Assembly (NCBI GenBank): GCA_963920665.1
Contig: OY987264.1
Coordinates: 46,186,326-46,250,325, forward strand
Length of the DNA stretch: 64,000 nt
Direction: 5' to 3'
Origin: Straminergon stramineum
Lineage: Eukaryota > Streptophyta > Bryopsida > Hypnales > Calliergonaceae
Part shown: piece after piece, positions 45,178 through 55,745 of the stretch
Layout: each line of letters begins with the position of its first letter
Numbering within the stretch: the first letter of the stretch is position 1
Notes under the pieces: generated by a model
Told to the model about the DNA's origin: nothing
The model's input: the letters and a program-made list of their open reading frames with translations, nothing else
Databases searched by the model: none
Made by a program: the position numbers and the translations under genes

Positions 45178-48100
45178 TGTCGTACATGTAGCGTGCGGTA
45201 AATACCATTTACAACACCAAAACGTGTAAACTAACTCGAAATATCATCCCAGGGGATCCTAGTATGTTGCTGCAAGCCTAAATTATCCGTTTTACTCACT
45301 TAAGTACTCTTTCTGGAATCTAATCCGGATTCCACTCTTTCTCCGGATTCCGGATCTATCACTTCTTACACACACCGGTTTTTGATACCTTTATTTTACC
45401 CTCAGAGGGTCCACCTTTGATTGTATAGAGGGGTAGGGGATCACCACTCGTTTTCCTCACACACTCTTCTCTCTCTAAACTACACAATACAATTAGACCA
45501 AATGTTGCACTAGATCAGACCAGAAACACTCTCACAACTTTACAGATGGCCAATCTTGGAGGCAGGTCACTTAGAGCCACCTCTGGACTTTTCCACTACA
45601 ACGACAGACCAACACAACTGGAACTAAGATAGGGATTGTAAGTCGTTTGCTAAACTGATCCTAGGGTTTTGCTGACCTTCCGGTAAGTAGTGTGGGGATT
45701 TCTTCCACTGACAGTTGCTTATCTCTGCACGGAACCCTTCTTGGCATTCCGGATCTGCACCCGCACCACTCCTAATCGGATTCCCGTTCTAGGAGTTTAA
45801 AGACACGTGCTCAAGACCAAAATCACTAGTCTAGACTACATTACAAACGTTCTTCTCAACTCAGCTCCAAGTCCCCTCAAATCTGGATTCCTCCTTTCCT
45901 CCTTCTCTCTTACACTTACACACACTTGCAAGACAACACTGGAAAGCTGGATATACGACAGGTCAATTCGTGAGGGTCCACTTAGTGGCTCAGATTAAAG
46001 AAAAGGATGACAAAATATAAACTCTAACACTAGGATGGAATGAGAGGCAACAAACCCGCCCCTCACTTAAAAACTCAAAACATCCAAAGCCAAAAAGGCC
46101 CAAAAGTCACCCGGAAATCTAGGTGACTACTCACAGACTTCCCAAGAAACTCAGCAAAGTGAGATCCTACAAATCCGGAACCCGATCCCACACCTGGAAA
46201 TCTGGATCCAATTCAAAATTCAAATACTAATTGCCTAAAAATCCTAACTACTTTGCCTTCCGCGCTTTCTTCTGGCTGCTCCCGCCTTGACTTGATGGTA
46301 CCCTCGTGGATGACCTTGGTGACGCTTTTAGAGTTGCCTTCACCGGTGTCATCTGTAATGTTGGCCGGGTCTGGATCTTCCGGATTTCTAGAGGAGAGTA
46401 TTCCCCTTCTTCCTCCTCCTCGTCTTTCGATCTGGTCTGGTACTCTTCCTCCTCAGATTTCTCAATCTAAGTTATCTCCCTCTCATCTTCCTCGCCTAGA
46501 GACATCTCATCCAATATGATGGGATCCATCTCCTTCCTTGATTGTTGTTGTTGTAGCATGTGTTCAAATCCTTCCGGATGGGTTCAGGTTGGATTCAACA
46601 GTCCTCCAATCCGCTCCGTCAATTCACCCCAGGTTTGGGTGCGAGGTGTTTGAAGTGGCTCCTTCACAAGAAGATGGAATACTGAAACTAGTAGCGAAAC
46701 CTTAAACTCTAGCGGTGCTAACTCACGTGTCGCTTCCGGTTGCATACTTGGCTCGTGCGTTGTCTTCACACTCCCCCAGATTGTCTTCTCCAATTGCGTG
46801 GAGAAGGGTTCCGTCGAATGCCGAAGAGTTTCCCGCGGGGCATCTGGTTTAGACGGCAATGGCATCAAGGCTATCAGCTTCACTGGGGTTTCCATGTCGA
46901 AGTGGATCTCCGAGAAGTTGGAGAAATCCATTACACGGTCAAGGTCGATCTGCCCAAGTAGTTGCTGCATCTCCTTCAACATAGACTCCATCCTCAAGGA
47001 GAAGTCCACCAGGATCCGGATCACCTTTGATCCGATAAAGTGCCCCTCTTTTGCAAGCCGGTTCTACATAAGAGCCACCTTCATCACAAGGTCGGCCGGC
47101 TTGTCTACTCATCCGGATAGGTTCTTCACCAGCTGCAGGGCTTCCTTCTCCCTTTGCTTCGCTGCGGCCATCTCCCCTTGAGCCCAGCTCAATTTAGCTT
47201 GAAGGTTTGCCTTCTCCTTCTCCAGGCCTTCAATATGCTTATCCTTCTTCTCTAGCGCTTCCAGATTTGGAAGTTTCTTCAATGCGTCGAGGATATCTTC
47301 CAGTTCCGTCTTCAACTCCCGGTTGATCCTCCTTAGCAGATCCACCACGTTCTCATGGTACTCTTGTGTTTGTAGTACCCAGTTGAACCCGGTCTTGAAG
47401 AATCCAGATATGCCACCTTCTTCTTCCTCCGATATCTTCTGTTGAACCAGAAGCTTCCCCTGAGACGTTAGATCAATGGACTTCCATCTCCTACGATCCA
47501 AGAGTTGTTCCTCCTCTTCTGGATCCTCTTCCTCCTCTATTGGTAGCTGCTCTGCCTCCACTTCTTTGGTGAGGCCGTATTGGAGGATGGTAGATCCAGT
47601 ATTGTACTCTACCATTTCCACATCACTCATAAGCTCTACGTAGTGGTAGAGGTGGAATAGATACGGACCTATGGGGATGGTCTTCGCTTTCCCTACGTTG
47701 GCAGCAAGCTTGGAGACCACTACTCCAATTACCTTGCCCCAATTCACTAGCCTACCCTCCATAGCACCAAAGATGGTGTTTGCTATTGTAACCGTAACGT
47801 GGGTAGGCTTTTCCGGATACAGGATGGGATCAGGAACTCTAGGACATGTCTCTGCCTTGCATCTAGGCAATCACTAATAGCATACCTTTCCTTAGAATGG
47901 GTTGCGTTCTTAAACTTCCTGACCGTAAACTTGTTTGTCTAGGAAGCTAAACTGGATCCCTTTTTGGGGAATCCGTAAACCTTAGCCCAGATTTCGTCAG
48001 TCCAGGTTGTAGGTCTCCCTCTTACTGTCAACTCGTATTGGTTCGAAGCACCTACAATTAGTTCTTGGATCATGCGGTCGTTCTTTATAGTCCATGGCCA

Positions 48101-48657
48101 CAAGAACAAATCAACACACCCTATCTCACGGAGATCATCCTCTAGCTATGATCTCTCTCTCAACCTTTCCGAAATGGTTGGACAAACCATCCGCCCCGTC
48201 ACTAATGGTTTCCGGATATCTCCCTCCGTCATTGCAAACTACATTGAAATCTACATACGCAATAGTTCCTCACCTGATCACTAATTCACCACTCTTTCAC
48301 TCAACTACACACGCACAAAACAGTTGTGGAAGAAAGAGGAAGAACAAATGAGAGTGGTGGGGTTAAGTACCCGTCAACTTACCAACTGTTCCTAAAGTGG
48401 ACCATTTACCCTTAATGGATCCCTATTTTTTCTAGGCCGGAAGTCTAGACCATAGACTATCGCTATCCAGGTTTCCGAATTCTGGTTCCGTCTTGGATCG
48501 TGTTACGGATTACCAGAAGTATCCTTTTAGTCTTAATGAGATGTTTAGGCTAAGATGGTTCTAATTCATTTTTCCTATTAGAATTTTTTTTAAATTCTAT
48601 ATAATTATACACTCTTAAATATTAACCTAGTGACTTCTAGGATTACGGCTCGCGACA
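45178..48657 (-). mobile_element. E1: TG...CA element with gag-like ORF, minus orientation
   Basis: The 3,480-bp element reads on its coding strand TGTCGCGAGCCGTAATCC at its start (48657) and GCTACATGTACGACA at its end (45178). Flanks are ACAAT (45173-45177) and ACAAC (48658-48662), a 5-bp duplication with one mismatch. It is a relative of E2 (49450-52970) in the opposite orientation, matching along its whole length. No direct terminal repeats, reverse transcriptase or integrase are visible. It lies only 85 bp from R2. Confidence 0.8.
46248..48232 (-). pseudogene. E1 gag-like coiled-coil protein, frameshifted
   Basis: ATG at 48232 (MTEGDIRKPLVTG) is followed after about 27 codons by a TAG (48148-48146) found at the same place in E2. 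The frame continues to about 47830, where one base is missing relative to E2, and then through PVPDPILYPEKPTHVTVTIA, NTIFGAMEGRLVNWGKVIG and PIGPYLFHLYH. A Glu-rich linker, SGFFKTGFNWVLQ and a long heptad region (LEKKDKHIEGLEKEKANLQA) follow. After a TGA and a shared TAG it goes on through RILVDFSLRMESMLKEMQQ to a TAG at 46248. Here E1 keeps CAA and CAG (Gln) where E2 has stops at 51466 and 51832, which shows the direction of change. The role is unknown; it is gag-like by composition and context. Confidence 0.6.
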
Positions 48658-49449
48658 ACAACTCCACGGAATCCAGCACTACTTTTTCACTATTACATGT
48701 ACTATTTACAATTTGAGTTTGAGTTTTTTTAGTAACAATTATTGTTGCAACATTAAATTTTAGTTTTGCTGGGTTGCTTAGGAAAACTAACTAGAAACCC
48801 AAAAGTAGGAATCCAAATCTAGCTAAAGAATAGTCAAAAGCTAAAAATAGAGAAGGAAAATGAGGTAGTGGATGGACCAGCTCCAATCTGGTCCCTATAG
48901 GAATGAACCAAATTCCAGGAGGACTGGATTGGAAAAGGTCATGATGGGATGACAGGGGTCTGATGCCTATATTAGGACTAGCCTACCTAGTTGAACCTCT
49001 TTTGCACTCTCGTTTTTCTCAATGCTCTCTACACTCTAAGCTTTCTATTCCGTCAATGACTTAGCCTTCCGTGTAGGACTTGTGTGAGAGTGTCTTCTTT
49101 GATGTTTGAGTAGTTACTGCCATAGTTTTGGTTTCCGGTTGAGATCGGAGAGAGATAGTAAGGAACGGGACGTGTGGCTAGGAGAGGATGAGGTAGAACT
49201 AGGTAAGGGTTCCGCGCTCACATCCACACCCATGCCGCAGCTCTGGCGAAGTAGAGGCGGACTAGCTAGCACGTCTTCGGTAGCAATAAAGCTCGAGAAG
49301 GTGATTCCGGTCATCCCCTCTACTGAACCAGAGAAGTCCTAGCTCATGGAAGATTTGACCTCCATGGGATGCCTAGGGTTCATAGAGAAACCCTGGGGCT
49401 TCAGGGAAGAGTCAATGGTGAGGGAAATCTTAGGCAAACTATTCGATGA

Positions 49450-52400
49450 TGTCGCAAGCCGTAATCTTAGAAGTCACCATGTTAGTACTAAAAGAAGTAT
49501 AAGTATATAGAATTTTTTTAAATTCTTAACAAGCCAAAAGGATAAGAACCCTCTTAGCCTAAACATCTCACTAACACTAAACGGATGCTCCAGGTAATCC
49601 GTAACGGAACCCAGGACGGATCCAGATTCCGGAAACCCGGATAGCGACAGCCTAGTACCTAGACTTCCAGTCTAGAAATAGGGACCCGTTATGGGTGAAT
49701 GGTCCGCTTTACGAACGGTCGGTATTTTGACGGGTACTTAACCCCGCCACTGCCATTTCCTCTGCCTCTTTTCCCACAATTGTTTTGTGCGCGCATAGCT
49801 GAGTGAAAGAGTGGTGAGTTAATGCTCGCGTGAGAGGTGATAGTATCTTCAAATTTCTGAATAGTTGAGATGGCGGAGGGAGATATCCGGAAGACTTTGG
49901 TCACCAGCTGGATGGTTTGTCCAACCATTCCGGAAAGGCTGAGAGACAGATCCTAGCTAGAGGATGACCTCAGTGAGATAGGGTGTATCGGTCTGTTCCT
50001 GCGGCTGTGGACCGTAAAGAACGACCGGATGATCCAAGAGTTGATAGTCGGTGCTTCTAACCAGTATGAGTTGACGGTGAGAGGAAGGCCTCAAACCTGG
50101 ACTGATGAAGTCTAGGCTAGGGTTTACGGATTTCCCAAGAAGGGATCCGGATTAGCATCCCGCACCAACAAGTTTACGGTCAGGAAGTTCAAAAACACGG
50201 CCCATTCTAAAGAAGGGTATGCGATTAGTGATTGTCTGGATGCCCAACAGAGACACATCTTAGAGTTCTTGATCCCTATCCTGTATCCGGAAAAATCTAC
50301 ACGGGTTACGGTTACGGTAGCAAACACCATCTTTGGTGCTTTTGAGGGTAGACCAGTCAGTTGGGGCAAGGTGATTAGCTCAGTAGTCGCCAAACTTGCT
50401 GCCAACATAGGAAAGGGAAAGACCAGCCCCATAGGGCCGTATCTTTTTCATCTGTACCACCACGCGGAGCTGCTCAGCGATGCGGAAATGGTGGAGTACA
50501 ACACCGAAGCAACCATCCTCCAATACGAGCTGACAGAAGAAGTGACGGCGACGCAGCCACCGCTGGACGAGGAGGAGGATCCGAAAGAAGATGAGCAACC
50601 CTTGGAGCGGAGGCACCGGAAGTCGACGGATCCGACATCACGGGGAAAGCTTCCGGCTCAACAGAGGATCTCCGAAGAGGAAGAAGGAAGCATTTCCGGG
50701 TTCTTCAAGACCGGATTCAACTGGGTACTCCAAGCTCAAGAGTACCACGAGAGCCTGACGGATCTGCTCAGGAGGATAGGCCGGGAGCTAAAGACGGAAT
50801 CGGAAGACATTCTCGACGCGCTGAAGAAACTTCCAAATCCGGAAGTCCTGGAGCGGAAGGATAAGCAGATCGTAGCCCTAGAGAAGGTGAAAGCAGATCT
50901 TCAAGCGAGACTCAGCTGGGCGCAAGGCGAGATGGCTGAAGCGAAGCAAAGGGAGAAGGAAGCCCTCCAGGTGCTGAAGAATTTATCCGGCTTGGTAGAC
51001 AAGCCGGCTGATATGGTGATGAAGGCGGCTCTAACCTAGAGCCGGTTGACCGAGGAAGGGCACCTCACCGGATCCAAGGTAATCCGGATACTCGTGGACT
51101 TCTCCTCAAGGATGGAGCTCACACTGAAGGAGATGAGGCAGCTGCTTGGGCGGATCAACCCTGACCGGGTAATGGACTTCTCCAACTTTCTGGAGATCCA
51201 TTTCGACACAGAGACACCCGTCAAATTCACCGCTTCAATGCCATTACCTTCAAGACTGGAAGTCCCGCGGGAGACTCTCCGGTACTCGACAGAACCCTTC
51301 TCCAAGCAGCTGGAGAAGACAATCCGAGGGAGCATGAAGTCAGCACCCGAGTCTAGCACGCAACCGGATACAAGACGGGAGTTGGCGCCTCCAGAGGTTA
51401 TGGTGTCTCCACCCGTCCTGGTCTTCAACCTTCTGGAAAAAGAGGCGCTGCCGACACCTCACACCTAAGCCCGTGGCCAACTGATAGAGCAGATCAGGGG
51501 GTTGTTGAATCCAGCCCGCTCTCACCCGGAGCAGTTCGAACATATGGTGGAGGAGCAGCAGCAACCAAGGAAGGAAATCGAGCCCATCGTGTTGGATGAG
51601 ACGTCTCCAGGCGAGGAGATTGAAAGGGGGATCACTTAGATTGAGAAATCTGAGGAGGAAGAATACCGGGCTGGATCGGAGGACGAGGACGACGAAGAAA
51701 CGGAGTACTCTCCTCCGGAGATCCGGAAGATACAAACCCGGGCGGCGTTACGGTCGACCCCCATGAAGGCGACCCCGAAGGCAACACCAAGGTCATCTCT
51801 GCGAACACCAGCGAGTCAAGGCGGGAGCAGCTAGAAGAAAGCGTGGAAGGCAAAGTAGTTAGGATCTTCCGGTAGGCAGATAGGATTTTGATTTTGAACC
51901 GGATCCGGATTTCCAGGTGTGGGACCGGGTTCCGGATTTGTAGGATCTCACCTTTCCCGGATTTTTCGGGAAGGTTATGAGTGGTCACCTGGATTTCTGG
52001 GTGCCCTTTTGGCCTTTTTGGCTTTAGGTTGTTTTGGGTTTTTAAGTGTGAGGCAGGTTGTTTGCCTCTCATTCCGTCCTAGCATTATAGTTTGTACCTT
52101 GGCATCCTTTCTTTTAATCTAAGCCACCAAGTGGACCCTCAGGGATTGATCTGTTGTATATCCATCTTTCTTGTGTTTTTGTGTGAGTGTGTGAAGTGTG
52201 AGAGAGGAGGAGAAAAGGAGGAATCCGGATCTGAGGGGACTTGGGTTTGATTTGTGGGGAATGTTTGTGACAGAATCTAGACTAGTGACTTTGGTATTGA
52301 GCACGTGCCTTTAAACTACTATAACAGGAATTCGATTAGGAGTGGTAGGGGTGCGAGTCTGGATTACCAAGGAGGGTTCCATGCGGAGATAAGCAACCGC

Positions 52401-52970
52401 CAGTGGAAAAAAACCCCATACCACTTACCGGAAGGTCAGCCAAACCCTAGGATCAGTTTAGCAAATAACTTACAACCCCCGGATTAGTTCCGGTTTCTGT
52501 TGGTCTGTCGTTGTAGTGGAGAAGACTTGTTATGGATTTGAGTGACCTGCCTCCCGAGTTGGCCATCCGGAAGGTTGTGAAAGTGTTTCCGGTCTGATCT
52601 AGTGCAACATTTGGTCTAAGTGTGTGTTTTGTAGTTTTGAGAGAGAGGAGAGTGTGAGGAATACAAGTGGCAAGTCCCTGCCCCTTTATACAATCAAAGG
52701 TGGACCCTCTGAGGGTAAAACAGAGGTACCAGAAACCAGTGTTGTGGTGTGAGAAGAGGGATCCGGAATCCAGATTGTAGTGGATCCGGATTGAATTCCG
52801 GAAGAGTAGTGCTCCGGAAGAGAGAAAGGGAGAGAAAGGAGTGCTTAAGTCGGTAGAACGGATAATCGAGGCTGGCAACAACATACTAGAATCCCCTAGG
52901 ACGATATTTCGAGTTAGTTTACACGTTTGGGCGTTGTAAATGGTATTTACCGCACGCTACGCGTACGACA
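49450..52970 (+). mobile_element. E2: TG...CA element inserted in R2
   Basis: The 3,521-bp element runs from TGTCGCAAGCCGTAATC to CTACGCGTACGACA, with the perfect 5-bp duplication GATGA at 49445-49449 and 52971-52975. Removing it rejoins the R2 reading frame. It is inverted relative to E1. Its content is one long gag-like frame, non-coding 5' and 3' regions, and no pol genes. Confidence 0.85.
49870..51858 (+). pseudogene. E2 gag-like coiled-coil protein, 663 codons with six internal stops
   Basis: A single frame runs from ATG 49870 (MAEGDIRKTLVTSWMVC) to TAG 51856. Its stops are TAG 49954, 50113, 51037, 51637 and 51832 and TAA 51466, with no frameshift. E1 has Trp, Gln (CAA) and Gln (CAG) at 50113, 51466 and 51832, but shares the TAGs at 49954 and 51037. 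Conserved blocks are LTVRGRPQTWTDEV, FLIPILYPEKSTRVTVTVAN, TIFGAFEGRPVSWGKVIS and PIGPYLFHLYHHAELLSD. An acidic linker follows, then SGFFKTGFNWVLQAQEYHES and a coiled-coil stretch (about residues 320-380). RILVDFSSRMELTLKEM comes next, then an acidic tail ending in repeated ATPK-type residues. The 256-residue stretch 50269-51036 is intact. No protease, zinc knuckle or reverse transcriptase motif is seen. Confidence 0.65.
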
Positions 52971-55624
52971 GATGAGTTCGACAACACCATGAGAGCAGTT
53001 CCACACCTCTGGAGGGAGGATGTCTGGAGAGTGGTTTATAGTTTCTGCATAGGAGGTTTGGGAATGGCGAACCAGAAGGACAAGTTCATTTAGGGCAAGT
53101 TTTAGGGTGCCGTCAATCCAAAAGACGGATATGCCATAGAGGACTGCATCAACGATCGCCATTGCTGGCTTCTTCAGTTCCTCGTTCCTATCCTGCATCC
53201 GGAAAAGCCAACGAAGGTAACAATTTCCCTCGCGAACACGATATTCGACGCCCTGAGAGGGGACCAGAAATTCAATTAGGCCCGGATCATTTTTGATTTG
53301 GTCATACAACTCATAGGTAGAGTTGAGAAGAGTAGGGCCACTCCCGTGTGTCCCTACCTCACCCATCTCTACCATTCCCATCAACTCCTGACCGTTGTAG
53401 AGGAGAAGGTGTGGAGGATTCAAGAAGTCCTCAGGAAGTATGGAGAATTGGAAACAGATGACGAAGCCAATTCCAGTTCCATCCCGGGAGAGGAAAGCGA
53501 GTCAAAAGATGAGGAGCCGTTGATGCTACCGATCAAGTGATAGAAGATGACACCTCCTCACAAACGAGGGACACCACTCAGTCGCAATACATCGGCCCTG
53601 AAAAAAAGACTAGAAGTCAAGAAGACAGTATCGGAGGAATCGGATCCCGATGATCCGTTCAATCTTCTCATCAAAATCCTATGCGACGTGAGAGCAGATT
53701 GGGAAATGAAGAGAAGAATCCTGGGAGCGATCGGAAAGTTGGTGGGAGTGCCACCAGATAGTGGACTACCGGAGAAGGTGGCGAGTTGCATCTCCGATCC
53801 GGTCGAGACCCGGAAATAGGAAGTAGAGATCCGCAGGCTACATGAAGAGGTGGATTGATTGAAGGCAGAACTCCTTGTGCTCAAGGAGAACTCGTCCGCT
53901 GCTCGTGCGATGGCGGAGGAGGCTCAAAAAATGGTTGAGCAGGTGAAGGCCACCTTCGAGAAGACCGGAATGCCTACTTTCAAGGCCAAATTGTTTAACA
54001 AGAAGGTGCATGACAAGAAGAAGCCATCTGGTTCGTGGATGGTCCAGATTCTCATGGACTTTGCCGAATAGGTCAAAGCGGCAATGAAGGAAGCATGGAA
54101 AGTGGCGGACTGAATGGAGGAGAGTATCCGGTTAGTGTTGGGAGATACCTGCTCCTAGGGGATTCAATTCTTAGACCTCTTACTATTGGATTCGTTCTTG
54201 GATGCGGCGGCATAGGAGGGGAAGGATGTCACCTTCAAGTCCAGGAGATCGGAACGGAAGGCAACTCCGGCCGGCACTCCTAGAACCACCATCAATTTGG
54301 ATTTGACCCTCGGATCTGAAACTGGCGACCCAATTCGTAACCCTTAGGAGGGGGAACAGAACTAGAACTTGAACAAGATCTTTGAGCAGATGGAGCTAGG
54401 AACCTAGAGCGCCACCATTGGATCTGGGGTGTGTAAATAGGCATGTAAATATTAGGAAGGGTAGGAATGGATCCGGATCTTGTTCCAATCCGGTTAGGTT
54501 AGGTAGGACCGGAAGTCTGGCCGTGGTGGCGACAGGGCTTTCATGGGCTTTTGTGCCCTTTGTACTTTAAGATTTTATATAAAAGCCATACCTTCAAAGG
54601 ATACGACGAGTCTTCTTTTGGTAAACTTCTTGTACCTTTGTATATGCTCTTGTGTTGTGTATGTATCTGCTAAGCTTGGCAAGGTTGCATGATGAGGAGT
54701 TGGGAAGGTGTATGATTGATTGGTGAATAGATTTTTCCCCTTGGTGTTTGTGTTTCCAATCATTAGTGTATGTGAGCAAGTTGTAGAAGTGTTGGAAGTG
54801 GACTCAGTGCCTCAGCAGATCTAGAGTTTTGAGTTCCGGGTGAGAAAACCGTTGTTAGGCTAGGCGGATAGGGAAGGTATCTTTAGTTACGCTAGAACTC
54901 CTGGGTGAGAAATCCAGTTGAGTGTCCGATCTCCTGTGAGGTCTCACCGCCTTAGTTGGTAAATAGAATAGCTCTAGTAAGTGCTGGAACGGACGAGTGC
55001 ACTTGTGATCACCTAGCTTCACATGGGTTGAAGGTAACATCAAGGTCGTTGTAGTATGGAAGGTCTTTGTGTGACTTACAAACCAGAGTGATGTCTGAAT
55101 TGTTGTAAGGGATCAAACCGGATCTGAGTTAATTTAGGAGAAGAGGAGATAGGATAGTGGGCCTTTAGCCACTATAATCCACGGAAGGAGTGGTGGGCCT
55201 ACCACTCACAAAATCAAGTGGCGACCCCTCTGATGATCCAACAGAGGCAAAACTAAACCGGAAGAGGAGTAAAGAGACATACAGACAATCCGTTCCGGAT
55301 TGGTCCAGTGAGTACTAGGACCGGAAGTGGTACAGTCCTGGGATTGGGTTAATTGGATTAATCAAATATTTAGGGGACTGGAAGGGAAGGAATCTGGTCC
55401 GAGACTAGTTGGTGGTTGGTTGTTTTCGGTTTTAGATCTAGAACCGAAAGGAAGGTTTAGAGATTAGTAAGGCTTACTCACTTAATAAAGCTAAATACTT
55501 CACAAGATATCATGGGTTCGTTCTTTAGAGTCACTTAGTTATACTCTAGAGTGATTTTTGTGAGTATAATGGGGAATTCACCAGCCCTGTGTTGCAACAA
55601 TTATAGTTACAATTATAGTTACAG

Positions 55625-55742
55625 TTTAGAGGTTTAGGATTTAGGATTTCAAGGTTGGGTTTAGGATTTGAGGGTTAAGGGTGAAGGGTGAAGGGTTTAA
55701 GGATTTAGGGGTTCAGGATTTAGGTTTTGAGGATTTTTAGGT
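55625..55742. repeat. Degenerate TTTAGGG-like tract
   Basis: Variants of GGTTTAGGATTTAGG and GGGTGAAGGG run for about 120 bp directly after R2's right flank. The composition suggests a decayed interstitial telomere array or a derived simple repeat, in the orientation opposite to the tract at 349-380. Confidence 0.5.
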
Positions 55743-55745
55743 CAT

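Larger units (their letters stand above)
49232..54440 (+). pseudogene. R2 gag-like protein, split by E2 and many stops
   Basis: The part before E2 (49232-49449) starts MPQLWRSRGGLAST, has a TAG at 49340 and continues LMEDLTSMGCLGFIEKPWGF. After E2 and the repeated GATGA the same protein goes on from 52971: DVWRVVYSFCIGGLGMAN, then LHPEKPTKVTISLAN, TIFDALRGDQKFN, PYLTHLYHSHQLL, and the helical MVEQVKATFEKTG and MVQILMDFAE regions, to a TAG at 54438. More than a dozen stops interrupt it, most of them TAG. Several fall where R1 has CAA or CGG. It aligns with R1 along its whole length and is the more decayed of the two. Confidence 0.6.
48743..55599 (+). mobile_element. R2: TG...CA element related to R1, interrupted by E2
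   Basis: It starts TGTTGCAACAT and ends GTGTTGCAACA, with the perfect 5-bp duplication ATTAT at 48738-48742 and 55600-55604. Subtracting E2 and its target duplication leaves 3,331 bp, close to R1 (3,373 bp). The two match across the promoter side, coding frame and 1.2-kb 3' region. No LTR pair is present. Confidence 0.8.
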
